A stretch of DNA of 64,000 nt, taken from positions 22,941,001 to 23,005,000 of the forward strand of contig NC_079885.1 of assembly GCF_029227915.1 (NCBI RefSeq). The letters are read 5' to 3'. The translations under genes and the position numbers were made by a program. Of the stretch, positions 1-12,800 are shown piece by piece. The notes below the pieces were generated by a model. It made no database searches, had not been told where the DNA came from, and saw only the letters and a list, made by a program, of their open reading frames with translations. This DNA comes from Hydractinia symbiolongicarpus. Its lineage: Eukaryota; Cnidaria; Hydrozoa; Anthoathecata; Hydractiniidae. Every line of letters begins with the position of its first letter. Position 1 is the first letter of the stretch.

Positions 1-2
1 GC

Positions 3-209
3 AAAGCAGAAGGCACCATTCATTACTTCAAATGTTCAGCTACTCTTGGTAAAGCGACGATGGCTCCAAATACTGCATTGAAGAAATCTGGATTCATACA
101 AGCTTTGTATGACGCCCCACTTTCAGTTGCTCGGAGGGGGACTTTAGATACATTAACTATTACGACGGGTGAATCAATAATTTATACATTCTCGATTTTA
201 ATTATTTGA
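3..209 (+). other. Possible 3' end of a coding region cut by the window edge
   Basis: The first ~175 bases are clearly richer in G+C than what follows, and one plus-strand frame stays open for 68 codons to a TGA at 207-209. The opposite strand also has a protein-like open frame of about 40 codons (roughly 158-38, containing YKACMNPDFF), so strand is uncertain. I recognise no family. It may be a terminal exon of a gene lying mostly outside the window, or part of a repeat. Confidence 0.25.
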
Positions 210-2020
210 TTAATAAAAATTCATACACACCACACATACGAAACGACTTCAACCTCCTCTCATTTTTATAAAGAATAAATATATAGCATTTAAATTTAGA
301 TTTCTTATCAAAAGAGCGATCCCTTGGCTAGTTTTCTTTAGGAATTTTGTTTATGGATAAGCTAATAGGCTTAACCTCGGTCTTTTTTAAACGGCTTTGT
401 ACAGTTGCTGGTCATTGGCTCAAATTGAGGCAAAGGCAGCTCGACTACATGTTCTCGTCCCCAGAACTCTTTGAGATAAAACATCTAGACCCGTCTGTCA
501 CGTGATAAAAATAACCCATTATATGTAATTTGACTTATCTTTTGTGGGAACCTAATTGGAACCGTGATTTGGTGCAACTTGAAAAAAAAAGGTATACTTG
601 TACAATACTAGATCCTAAAAAGAAATTTAATTTGATGATGATTCCAAAGCACTTATTTAATTTTTTTTAAAAGCTTTTTAATATTTAGGCTACATGTAAA
701 ATCTGAAATTTACTTACGTAGCAAGTCTCTATTTTTGTTATAAATACTTACCCTAGCTTAGATACTGGTTTTAGCTATAGCTAGCTAGCTAAGTGAAAGT
801 CTAATGTACAAGTTTAGGAAGTAGGCTAACTAGTTAACTATTATATTGCCATTTTATGTGTTATATCTAACCAAGGAGCCTGCTATTTCTCCAAATATGA
901 TTCTTAAAATAAACTTCAGAAACATTGCGAAAAGGAACACCTTATCATAAACATAGATATTTCTGTTACAACTGTTTTGTTGAACTAGATTAAGAGCTGC
1001 ATATAGAAGACGGGTTGACCCGCTCGTGGCCCTCCACATGTTCAGCTTGATTCAGCTAACCAGCTGGGCATAATGAAAGACCACTAAAGTTTATTTGACA
1101 ATATACGAAACGTGTCAATCTGCATGAGGTCAGCCTGTTTCTTTACTCAATAAGGTTGGTTGATCCAACGCATATTAAATCACTTTGGCAAGTCAGTGCC
1201 AGATTGAAAAGTAAAAGCATATGCATTGCAAGCTAAAACGAAAGAAAAACAATCATATATTTTTAAATGTTTTTTCAGTTTCGTTTTGTCAAAAATATGT
1301 CAGTGTATTTTGTGTTAAATGATTTTGTTAAAACAAAAACAAAAACAGAAAACCTTGAAATTAAATCAGAAAACTATTGGTAAACAAATTATTCATGGAC
1401 AATTTTAATTTGCTGGTTTGATCATATCCCGGGTTGACTTTTCCCATGAAATATGATTATTTTAAAAAAAGCTTATACCCGTCAACCGAGCCAATACTGA
1501 GCCAACCCACCCATATAATCACGCAGAAATGTCAAAAAACTTTCTGGAAGTTAATTTTTGAAAGTGACCACACAATTATTTTTTTTTGTGATACAAAAAA
1601 GGCAGAATTCTTAGCCTTTATTTTCATTTGCATTGAAATAATAAACCATAATAACAAAGAGATTTTTTTGGATATTTCACAACAAAACATTGCATTTCCA
1701 CCAGAAACAGAAAAGTGAACATGTGACGACTGTCTTATATATTATTACATTTTTTTGATCTCCTCTGTGTAGCTTAAAAATTTATTATAAATGCATTAGT
1801 TGTGGTTACTCTCTCATAAGTTTAACAATCGAAAGAGATCTTTTTCTGTAGTCCTAACCAACACAGTAAGACATGCAGCATTTATAAAACCTTGCTTAAT
1901 GATTGCCCTCTTTTGAGTTATTCTTTTGAATTAGTCTTTTGAAGTTATTTTCTTGAGTTTTTTGGAGCAATATATCATGAACAGCAAGTGTCATAGAAAA
2001 TCTTAACCGCTGTTATTATC
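210..2020. other. Intergenic, no supported gene
   Basis: AT-rich sequence downstream of the first receptor gene. A 94-codon open stretch at 1434-1718 begins with TTG rather than ATG and has no recognisable domain or splice context. TTTATT at about 1779 (AATAAA on the minus strand) could serve as a poly(A) signal for the receptor ending at 2021. A short GCTA run lies near 775-790. Confidence 0.4.
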
Positions 2021-5000
2021 TCAGCAAGCCTTTAAATATGATTCTCGGAATCGCGTTTTTAAAATATATCTATTTACTAAAATTTCTACCAACAAAACAA
2101 AACCTGATAAACCTGTCCACACAAATACAACAATAAACAAACCACCAAAGTACGTGATTCCTATTTGAGAAATTCTTTCACCTGAATCGCCACCATTTAC
2201 ATCTCTGCACGAACGATCAATCCATTTCTGCTCTAGTTTCTTTAACAAGTCATTTTCATTATACGATCGAAATAAATCTGAAATTTCGTTGGTTAGTAAT
2301 GCTCCTTTCTGGAGGGCAAATCCAAACCCAGGCTCTGGTATAATATCACCAGCAATTTGAAGACGACAATCTTTTGCCATGTAATGAAGTGACGTGTAAT
2401 AGTCATGCACCACTGCGTCCAGCTCACTAGATTTAAGAAACACAGTTAGTCATTGAGAAATGTGTAATCAGAGCAGGGTGGATATAGTTAGGAACATTTA
2501 GGATATTTTAGCTAAACAACATATTTAGCTATCATATATGTGCTCAGGTGATTGGGAACGCAATTTAAAAAATACTAACACCTGGATAATATATTATTAA
2601 GTCAATTTTAATCTGTCTTTTAAGAAAGATCAGCTTGAAAATTATTCTTAAGATATTCTCAATTTTTTAATAAATCTCAGTCTTATATCTTTATTAAGCA
2701 TATTTTTATAACATAAAAATGTAGAGAAGTAAATAAAAAAAGAAAAACCATGCTCTATCCTATCCTGCCAAGTTCTGTCATGTATAGATAAATAAGCGTA
2801 CCCTGAAGTCAGTTTTGCGAATCCTACATCAGGGTTTGGATAATTATACGCTTTCATAAATGATCCTATACGGTTCCAAGCAGGATCTTCACTTTCAGAG
2901 AACATTTGTGTGAATACAGAGTTGGCAAATGTACCAAATTTAAAATCATGTGTTGGATTGGTCATCTATGATAGAAGAATTAGCCATATTGGAAAAGCAA
3001 AAACTGATAAAACAATGTTTTAACTCTATTGCTGCTCCTCAACGCTGCGGATTCGACAAAGGCTTGTTTTCTCCCCTCCCTCTAATTGTAACAGTTGTTG
3101 TTTACTACACATATAACAAAACAAATTGCTGATGTCAACACTTTTACTAATGATGTCATCAAATATGCAAAATTAGGTAAAAATTGACTTAACATGGAGA
3201 TTCGTAAAATATTTGTCTAAATGCTTGGTTTTTAGTCACACTAATATGACAAAGAAAAATAATGCAGCAATGTACATTATTAAGTCCCATAAATTTTAAA
3301 AAAATTAAAAAAATGTCGGCATATTTTCTAAAACAAATCTTATAAAAACTACCCAAAACTTAGGAAAAGTAATCAAAAAATTAAGTTATAACTATAAACA
3401 CGTAAAAAGTTAGTGGAAAGATTGAGCAGGATAGAGTTGAATTGACAAAAAAATAATAAGAAATTAACATGCATGAATAAAACAAAGAGAGAACGATTAT
3501 CAATCAGGGCTTTACCTTTGGATCGTTTATTCCAGAAACAGGCAAACGACTTTCATTCGTCACTTTAATTGCTGTCAACACAGCTGTGTATGATGACATG
3601 ATGACAAGAAGCACTAGTGCTAGCATGACAGATACTGCTCTAGCGGCTGGCTTGTTCGGATTCTTTCCTGCAATATCCTTCTGAAATAACAGCCCAACAA
3701 CGTAAGTGATGCTTTCCCTCCATGGGTATGGATTTACCTGGTGACAGAAACACTTCGATTCCATTAAAACAAGGATAAAACTTGAGAAGAATGTTATGAA
3801 AACAACCGTTAACCATAAAGTGACGGACAATGGCTCAAATGCTTCGAAATTGAAAAACGGTTGCTCTTTCTGTTCCGTTTTGACTACAACGGAAACACCC
3901 CCTGGCATATAGGGGGCAGTGAAGTCAACATACCTTGCCCTTTTGGTATTGATTGATATACTGGCAACAACAAGATCTGCTTTATCAGCAACCAGTTCAC
4001 CAACTAATCCCACCCAACTACCATTCACCACCTGACCAAATGCTCCATCTTCTACAATATAAATATCTGGTATCAAGTCTAGATCAACGGCGACTTTATT
4101 CAGCAAATCCATGGAATGCCCAATGCAACAATAAGGCACGCGTATTTTTGTTTTGTTGTGCACTTCGTATTGCCAGCAAAGATTACCAGTGTTGCATGTT
4201 AAATCGCGAAGGTTTAGGATATGGTCAGAGTGCTCATGAATCATGGTGAAAGGCGCATCTTTAATTGTCACAACTCTGATATTTCGAACGGCTTTTACAT
4301 GTTTGTGAGGGAAAGATTCTAGTATCTCTTCAGCCCTTGAATTGAATTGAATTCTCTTATTACTGTACCCACCAACTAGTACCAGATGAGAACCGTCAGA
4401 CTTTGCATATATTTTTGATCCTTTAACTTCTGTAATAACGTTGTTAAATGCGACTGTTTCGTTCTGTCTCATTCCGCTAAATACAGCGTATAAATACTTA
4501 GGTAAGATTTACAAACCCAACCGATAATTTATTACAAAACGCGGTTGGTACTACGAAATAATCCGCTATTGTTGCAAAAACGCGGAAGATATTATAAAAT
4601 GAGCCGTTTGTTACGCAAACTTGGAACAACACCGTCCACCCTCACTCACAATGGCACCTTGCTCTCACTTAATACGCTTTTCACTTAAACTTGCTTCATC
4701 TGCTTCATGTAGTGATGTAGGGAGAAGAAAACACAAGGGCAGTGCGAAGATTACAAGAGTGACGAAACTTTACTTGTGTATAAAAATGGCCCTTAAATTA
4801 CTCGCAACCATGTTGCCCACAATGATAAGTGCGATTGGAGCATGGATATGTTGAAAATGAAACATGTAGAAGGAGACATGTTTTCACATTTTTTCTGACG
4901 CTTTTAGGACTAGTTTAATGTCTGAAACGTGTATTAACATTATGTCTAGAATAATTCAAAACAAAAAGGTGTGTGTGGGTTAGCGTGTATGGGTGGGTGT

Positions 5001-6350
5001 TAAAGGAGGTTCTCGGAGACCTATAGCATTGAAAACAGAATACCTATCATAATAGTAACTGCAAATGCTTTTTTGTTGCCCATCACTTGTTATTTCTTTT
5101 TCATCATCTGTAACAATTAACAAATTGCTTGGAAGTGCTGTTCCCGAAGGAATGACGTCAAGATAATGAATAATCCACGTGTACTCGTGTGTACCTATTC
5201 CAACTTGAACAGCCGTTTCCAAAATCATCACAGTACACTCGAGTGAGCACAAAACTATAAACGTTCGTGTGTCGGCTGTTCTCACGTACAATAACAACTT
5301 TCGAAGAAAGGCTTTGCTTAATTTCTTGGGCAAGTAAATGTAGTTTGACAAATCATCGCGACTATTGCATGGACGTCTTAATTCAGAATTATTTTTATAG
5401 CTTTCATAGGTAAAAACCAGCTCTCCATATGTTCTGAAGTGTTTTGATATCTTGCATTGAGGTTCGAACGAATGCAAATCGCTATATTCATCCTATAAAA
5501 AAGTATTTCTTCAGTTACAATGTCAAATGGCATATATTATCATTCACCCTTTACAACTATCTTTTTCTATATTTATTACTAAATTTAACAGCACCTTCTT
5601 GATTTTTATGTATCAACTTAAAGTTTACCATAGCGTCAATTCCGTAGTAACGAAAACTCGCATCGTGGTGGTTGTGGTAAATCAGAATGTAAACAAATAT
5701 GGCCGCGCTAGCATCAGGCATGGATTTTACAGAAAGCAACATGAAAGCACGCAAAATTTACCAACTATAAACAGTCGAAAGAGTATTTTAAAATATATGT
5801 ACCAGTATTAGCGGAACGCAGTGTAAATATACTAAATATGGATACTGTTAAACCTATTCGTAAGGAATGTTAGATTGGAGATACAGTTTAGTAATTCTAC
5901 TTATACTAGGAGGCGTTGATGGGATTCTACCGCCAACTCCCAAAATCCTGCTTCGATACAGCTAAAACTAATTATCATTATTGTTATTTTAGCATTTTTA
6001 TTTAAGTAGATTATACTGACTAGTTTTGTTTTACCCAAAATTACCTCAATATAGTGCTCATTGTGGTTGTCTTCGACTTTCAACCATGTTGAAAATAACA
6101 TCAAAGTTTTAAGTTTCAATCTTTCGTTGACAACTGTATTTTTCTGTTTTGTTGAACACAGGCAACGATGTGCTTCATACAGAGATCCACTTTGTATTCT
6201 ACATGCTGTTTCGTTGCTATCAAAGTAGTAAAATGTCTTGAGGTGTGTGTCTTTTGGAGATTGTACACATACGTTATAAATGGATGGAATCAACAGGAGC
6301 AAAAGAAGAAGAAAAAATTGAAAAAAAAATGTGGTGATCGAACGATGCAT
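2021..6350 (-). CDS. NMDA-class ionotropic glutamate receptor subunit, copy A (5 exons)
   Basis: A ligand-gated cation channel subunit of the plasma membrane. Coding exons in transcript order: 6350-6045, 5492-5044, 4476-3516, 2965-2802, 2426-2021; 2286 bases, 761 residues, all junctions GT-AG. A hydrophobic signal peptide (about 1-30) leads into a short amino-terminal domain; YTWII in exon 2 matches the GluN2 region with YTWIVP. The ligand-binding S1 half starts near 316, with PYCCIG and SISINTKRAR; Arg431 is the expected carboxylate-binding arginine. M1 spans about 468-489, the M2 pore loop has Gln517 at the Q/R/N site, and M3 (536-556) ends in SYTAVLTAI. S2 has Ser588 in FGTFANS, Asp635 at the acidic ligand position, and a likely C647-C700 disulfide; M4 is about 718-740. 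Odd points: the pre-S1 region is about 310 residues rather than 380-400, the C-terminal tail is very short, and the usual SYTANLAAF is altered. The ligand (glutamate or glycine) cannot be told from sequence alone. Confidence 0.92.
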
Positions 6351-6674
6351 ATCTTCTTCTAACTACTTACAAATTCGTAGACATTCTATTTTGAAATTAA
6401 AATCTAAAAAGGAAATATCTATAAGATGGTTTAAGTATGCTTTTAACTACAAGCAATCTAATTACATCTTTACAGATCTATTATCCTTTTGTAAGTAAAA
6501 AAAGTTCATGTGTGGGAACTATCAAGCACTATTAAAGCTCTGGTTAAAATGCTCGTTCCAGAAGGTAAAATAAGGAGTTACTATCAACTTACATATGGCA
6601 AGTCCTTAGTGTGTGAAAATTATGTGCAAGAACATTTTAACGGAGCTTGTATAGCTGATATTGAAAAAGAAGTT
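6351..6674. other. Upstream flank of receptor copy A
   Basis: Presumed 5' untranslated and promoter region of receptor copy A on the minus strand. I see no clear TATA box or other recognisable site. Confidence 0.3.
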
Positions 6675-7116
6675 TCTATATAATAATACGCCAGTTCCGT
6701 GTGTCTGTAACAGGCAAAGTGGATGTGTTGTTTTTCCTAAAGGAACACCCGCGGTAACATGTCATTTTTGCTTTTTATTTTTATTCTGTCTTTTGTGTGC
6801 TTTTTCAAATTGATTTAAAATTTTTGTTTTAAAAAAGTCACGGTTAATTTATTTTATTGTTCTCATAAAAACCTTTGTTTAATGATGTAAACTTTATTAC
6901 ACAAAAGTCACGGGTAATTAATTTCTTTTATTCCCTTAAGCACTTTTCTTTTGTTATATGAAAAACATATAGATTTTATTTATTTCCGCTTAAATGACAT
7001 TAACAACGAAACGTTTTGACGAAAAGAACAATGAATTGATGGTTGATTTCGCTCACTATTTCGCTGTTTTTTTATTTGGTATCTATAGTGGATTTTTTCA
7101 AGGGACTAAATACTAG
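6675..7116 (+). mobile_element. Non-autonomous Helitron, copy H1
   Basis: Starts TCTATATAATAATACGCCAG, followed by a CTGT-rich stretch and CAGGCAAAGTGGATGTG. It ends with a decayed hairpin (GTGGATTTTTTCAAGGG) and ACTAG, with T at 7117. The TC start, 3' hairpin and CTAG end are Helitron hallmarks. The base before the element is T rather than the expected A. No Rep/helicase coding sequence is present. It shares its 5' subfamily sequence with H3 and H4b. Confidence 0.7.
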
Positions 7117-7732
7117 TTGCATGTAATAATACCTTTATTTGTCATCACCCTGATAAGTTAGTATTGTGTAAGAAAAACGACAAACATTTACCTGGGCATT
7201 GTTTTTTTCTCAATAAAATCTTACTGCTCTGCTTGAGAAACGATAGTCCATAAAAAAACCTTTCAACGTAGTATATTGAGTAGGTATATTCAGCTAACTT
7301 TTAATGTCTGTTCAGTGTCAAACTGCAACAAAATTATGAACACAGGTCAACCAAATTTTTCATTATAATAAAACTTTTTTTAACAGCGATAAAAAATGCG
7401 ACTGAGAGGCCATGAGTTGCTCTTCAAAACTATGTAGAGATTGCTTACAGCTGAAATCTATAGTAGATTTTGGCCTTACATGTAACAATAGCTATATGTA
7501 TATTCATTTTTTTTTTTACACTTAAAAAACCCACATAAACGGCGCTATTTTGTTATATCTTAAAATCTCATTGGTAATATAAAGAAAAGCTTTTTAGTTT
7601 TACAATTCTTTTTGAACAGGTGCATACCCACAATACAGATTTGTTCAAAATTGGTCAAGTTAAAAACACAAAGAGGCAGACAAGAGAAATATTTTTTGCA
7701 TTAACTGTTTTCTCTTTTATTTTATGTACTTA

Positions 7733-9022
7733 CCAGTCGATAAGCGTAGAAAACCGATGTCTTGGGAGTTTTGATGGCTTCAGCAGTGCATATACTAAAT
7801 TCTTTTTGGACAGGGAAATTTTTTACGCGTTGCCTCTAATGTGTAGAGATTGAAACGCTGATGAAGAAAAGGTATAAAATCGTGTTCTTTTTTAACAAAC
7901 AGTTTTGCTGACGTCACCAAAAATCCATCAAAGTACAAATTTTTTCTAGAAGTTTGTACACCCGTTGCCTTTATTATAGAAAGATTCAAACGCAAATCAG
8001 GTAAAAGTGCTTTCGACGAACTTTAACGGACGACAGGTATTTCAACCCGTTTCCAATTTATTTAGCTTTTAACATTAAAAGTGAAATGCAATGGCTTAAG
8101 CAATCTTATTTAAAGGAGAGGTAAACTGCGCTACGACAGGGTTGCTGAATAAAAGTTCATGATGACAGTGTTAATTTTAAAGACCAGAGTGTTACAGCTA
8201 TTATAAAAAAAAAAGTCTAGAAGCAAAGACTAAGAATGTTTTGATATTAATAATATTCGTAGAGTTAAATTTGATGTAGTTTACATAAAAACGGTAAATT
8301 TTTGACCTAAAAATTTGCAGAACAAAAACAAACTAGATCCAATCGTGGCGCTGGTTTTTTGTCTGTTAAACGGGTGGCTGAATTAAAAAAAGGAATATAT
8401 TTCTCCTTATTGTGATAGTCACAGGTTAATACGCTCAAAATTATGAATCAAGGGAGAGTTGAAGAACAAAATAGCAAAACTTGTAGAACAACATGTGACT
8501 AACATATTTTTTTAATTTTTAATAGATAAAGAACGTAATTAAGAAATTGATATTTACTTTGTGAGATAAAGATAGGGAAAAAGATTCGTGAATAAAGATG
8601 AAGCCACCATAATATGTGCGTTCGAATTGTTTTTGAATGTCTCCGGTCTGTATATTTGCCACCAAAATAATATTTTGTTCGTCTCTCCTTTAAAGTCTTT
8701 TGGTGACATCATCAACCCTTTATTTCTGAATCAGATTCCAGGTGGTCCCTAGTTACCCACGCGGTAAAAAATTACTGACGTCATCACCTCATTTCCAAGT
8801 TATTTAGCCTTAAAGTTTTAAGTGCATTGTAATGGCTTCACTAATCTTAATGTACTTTCCTTTGACGTCAATACTATTTTAACGTCAAAGTTTGATAAAT
8901 TACAGAACAATTTTATAGGTGATGTTTTATAGACTTGATCAAAGAAAATTGTGAAGAATATAATCCACTTTGCAAAAGTCACACACAGACACACGGAATT
9001 AGGGTCCTTTGAACATATTAGA
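7733..9022 (-). mobile_element. Non-autonomous Helitron, copy H2 (modular, ~1.3 kb)
   Basis: On the minus strand a decayed 5' end (TTCCGTGTGTCTGTG, then CAAAGTGGATTATATTC) starts near 9022. The 3' end at 7733 reads TATCGACTGG followed by T; CTGG fits the Helitron CTRR end. The interior holds diverged copies of a module also found in H3, H4 and H6: a 'rate the temperature-like' run of CGTTT, an ATGATC stretch, a TTGATCAGC-type segment and an ACAGGTATAC-type segment. Short ORFs inside (for example 8818-9027 on the minus strand) are not coding. Confidence 0.62.
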
Positions 9023-9819
9023 AGCAAAATTAATTTGCACCCCTCGATTGTTTAATTTTGATCCCCTGGCTCCCTGACTATAAAGACTATAAAGCAAAAT
9101 CTGGATCATCGCATAAAAGCTGCAACGCAGATCCAGTGCCTGGGTGTTGCAATAACTTATAACTTCTCTGTGCATATTCAAAAGTTTAGCATAAATAAAG
9201 CATGAATGAAAAACTTCAACGTCTTATCAAATTGTATATGTATTAAATTTCTGCCTAGCTAGCTGCCATTTGAAAGGAAGTGCTATAGTCCGTTGGACAA
9301 ATCTTTTGCCAACTTTCAACAACAAGTTACCTTATCGTAGCTAGCTTGCCACAAGTATTGCAGCCCAGAGAAATGACTGCTTGCCAATTAATTTAGTAAA
9401 ATACACATAACTACACCAAATGAATTTCAAGTAAAGAATAGCTTAAATAACATAATTGTATGTTAATAATTTGAAAAACAATCAAGAGCAATGTACAAAA
9501 AAGTAAGAAAATAATAAAAGCAGAAAAGACGCACAGAGCAATGACTTAAAACGTGGAACTCGTTTAGCTCTGCAAACTGTGGTTCATTGAGGCAAACTTC
9601 GTTAAACATTACGCCCAGAAAAATTGAGCATTTGAGGGCTATGCATCGCAGGCGTCCTTCGACGCCATCTTTTTCTCGCCGTCGCGATATAAAAAAGACG
9701 CTGGCAACAAGGTTGTGTTTACCCAATATTGATAAATTTCACACGTGAATGTCCTTAGGCGAATTTTGTTTCTCTTTGAAGCACCCTTGGCGCGAGTTTT
9801 GTAAGTATTGTTCTTTCAA
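9023..9819. other. Intergenic between the receptor copies
   Basis: Between H2 and the stop codon of receptor copy B. The 87-codon minus ORF at 9463-9726 has no family resemblance and no splice support. Likely 3' untranslated and spacer sequence. Confidence 0.35.
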
Positions 9820-12800
9820 TTAATTTCTTAAAATATATTTTCTCGTAAATAATTCCATCAACAGAATAAACATTGATAAACCTATCCAGAAAAATGCAAC
9901 AATAAACAAACCACCGAAGTACGTGATTCCTATTTTAGCAACCTCCCCACTTGAATATCCATCACTAACGTCTTTGCAACTCCCAATAATCCATTTTTTT
10001 TCTAGATTCCTTATAACGTCATTTTCACTATATAATCGAAATAGATTAGAAATCTCGTGAGTTAGCAACCCTCCTTTTTGAAGAGCGAATCCATATCCAG
10101 CTTCTGGTATGACATCACCAACAATTTGAAGTCTGCAATCCTTTGCCATGTAATAAAGTGACGTTTGATGGTCGCTTATTAATGCGTCCAGTTCTCTAAA
10201 TAAAAGAAAGAAAGTCGGGTGGCTAATTGCAGCAATTTGAAATCTTGATTGAATATATGTACACTTTAAATGCTTTTAGCCTTCTTTTATCTCTTTTCCG
10301 TAATCGTTATTTGTGTAATTTAGTTAAATTTTGTTCAAAATACTTACCCATAAATTTTTTTCCGAAATTTTTTCCGCTGAAATAAAAAATTGTGCCCGAA
10401 AGTTTTTCCGCTGAAACATTTTCCGCCAAAATTTTAGTTCTTAATGTATGTTAGTTCTAAGCATGAAATGACATAACGTAAGTTTCCGGTAGCCAAATAG
10501 AAGGAATTTTTCAGTTTTTTACATAGTTTGCCTGAACATCCGTGTTCACCATGTACAAAATGATGCCTCTTGATGAAATAAAATTGTGTTGTAAGTTTTA
10601 AATTCTAAGGATAATCCTAACGAAAGTTATTATGTGTACCCCATTATAAAGATTTCATAGAAATATTCATGGGTAGTTTCGAGTAATAGCCAATATCTAA
10701 GGTTCCCAAAGGTAAGAAACTAAAAATCTTTGCACAAAAGTGCATAATAGATAAAAACTCAGTATCATAACCATACAGTATAGCAAAATAAAGCAAATAA
10801 AAGAAAACTAGCAGGCCGCATCAGACCAAACAGGGAGTTTTGTATTTTCCGAGCTTGACTTTGCTTATTAATTGCTGACTATGCTGTGATAACCAAATTT
10901 ATGTTTTTGATGGCTCAGTTAGGTTGGTGGAACAAACTGAATTAAACCTCTGTTTTAATCACAGGACTTTATGATTTTTAGAACAAGAAAACTATTCCTG
11001 TTTGTATAATTTCTTTCCTTTTGTAACTCGCTATAATTTGTTTGTTTTTCTTGAAGGGTTTGAGCCTTTTGTTGTCTATAAATTGTTGCTGATAAAAAAG
11101 AGTGTATGGGTGTGTAATACATTAATACTTAACTTGTTATAAAGCATAGCTAACTAATATGAAAGTAGCTAAATTTATGGATTCATTGGGATTTATTTTG
11201 AGTTTAAATCGAACACGTCAAAAAAGGTTACATAAAACTTACCTAGGAAACTTACAAGATAGCTAAGTGTTTTAACTTTTTCTTCTGTTAGATGCGTGTT
11301 TTAACAAAAACAGCAAAAGAGTTGGTAGTTAGTTTAGCAACAAGGATGAACCCTGCAACTACGAACACACCGACCCCGGTATTCATCAGGCTCGTGTAGA
11401 ATTAGAAGTATATTGCATTTGCTATTTCGGTCAAAAATATTCTGTGCATTCTTAACACGAAATCAGTCCGTGTAAAAGGTATACAATAGATATTGTCAAT
11501 AAAGACTAGTCGTTAATACTTGGAAAAATCCACGGGGGTCACGCGTCAGTAAATTACGAACTCTGCTGGGGACCCGGAATGTAGTGGCCAGCAGCCATTT
11601 TTTAACACAAAATACGGCTATTATTATAGAGACTAGTCGATAAAGCCCGTAGAATGATCCACATAGGCAAAAGGTCAATAAAAAAATGTATTGCTGATGT
11701 CAGCAGTGCAGTGCAGATAAAAAATTCGCGAAATTTGTTAATTTTTTTTTTGTCTGTAATGTGTAGAGGTTGAAACGCTGGTCAAAATAATGTACAGGAT
11801 CAAATGTTCTCGAGGAACGCCTAAGGAGATATCAGGGATTAAAACTTTTGCTAACGTCAGCAAAACCTTAAAACCTTAAAATTTAAACCTTCAAAACCTT
11901 AAAATTTAATTTTAGAAATTTATATACCTGTTGCCGTCATCGCATAGATCTTGAAATTCTGATCAAGAAAATGTATAGGATCATGTACTTTTGATAAACG
12001 GTTGCAGAGATATTAGGGTTTGAAGAATTTTTGATGACGTCATCAACCCGTCCATTCCGAAACTGATTAGGGGATCCAAGTTTTCGAAAATTACCCAAGT
12101 TGGTCCCAGGTGGTCCCTAGTTACCCACGCGGTAAAAAATCATTGACGTCACCACCTCGTTTCCAAGTTATTTCAAGTTTTAAGTTTTTTACTTCTACTT
12201 AAAGTTACTTAAAGTAACTTTTTACGTAAAGTTTTAAGTGCACTGTAATGGCTTCATTAATTTAATATAGGATATTGACGGTAAAGGAGTGTTATTGGCG
12301 TCACGCCGTAACGTCAGAAAACTTACCATATTAGACATGCATGTTTCGGCAACATCAAAGGAAAATGAACACATCCACTTTGCCTGTTACGGACAGACAC
12401 AGTCTCTGTATTATTATAAGAGAAGATACGTACCCAGAAGCAAGCTTTTCGAAGCCTATTTTAGAGTTGAGAAAGTTATAAGATTTCATAAAGATTCCCA
12501 TACGATTCCAAGTTGGGTCTTCGCTCTCGGCAAAAATCTGTGTAAATACGGAGTTGGCAAGTGTACCAAACTTAAAATTATGTGTTGGGTTGGTCATCTA
12601 TGATAGAAAACTGGACATAAGATAAACACATTAAAATTAATGAATTCGAAAACAACAAAACAAACAAATACCTAAACGAATAAAAAGGGGAAAAGCACAA
12701 GTTCACCTTCGGATCTGTCAATCCTGAAATAGGCATTTGAGACTCATACGTCACTTTAATTGCCGTCAACACAGCTGTGTATGATGACATGATGACAAGT

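Noticed and set aside
12289-12603. Plus ORF of 104 codons
   Set aside because: It runs antisense through receptor B exon 4 and the H3 Helitron end; no coding support.
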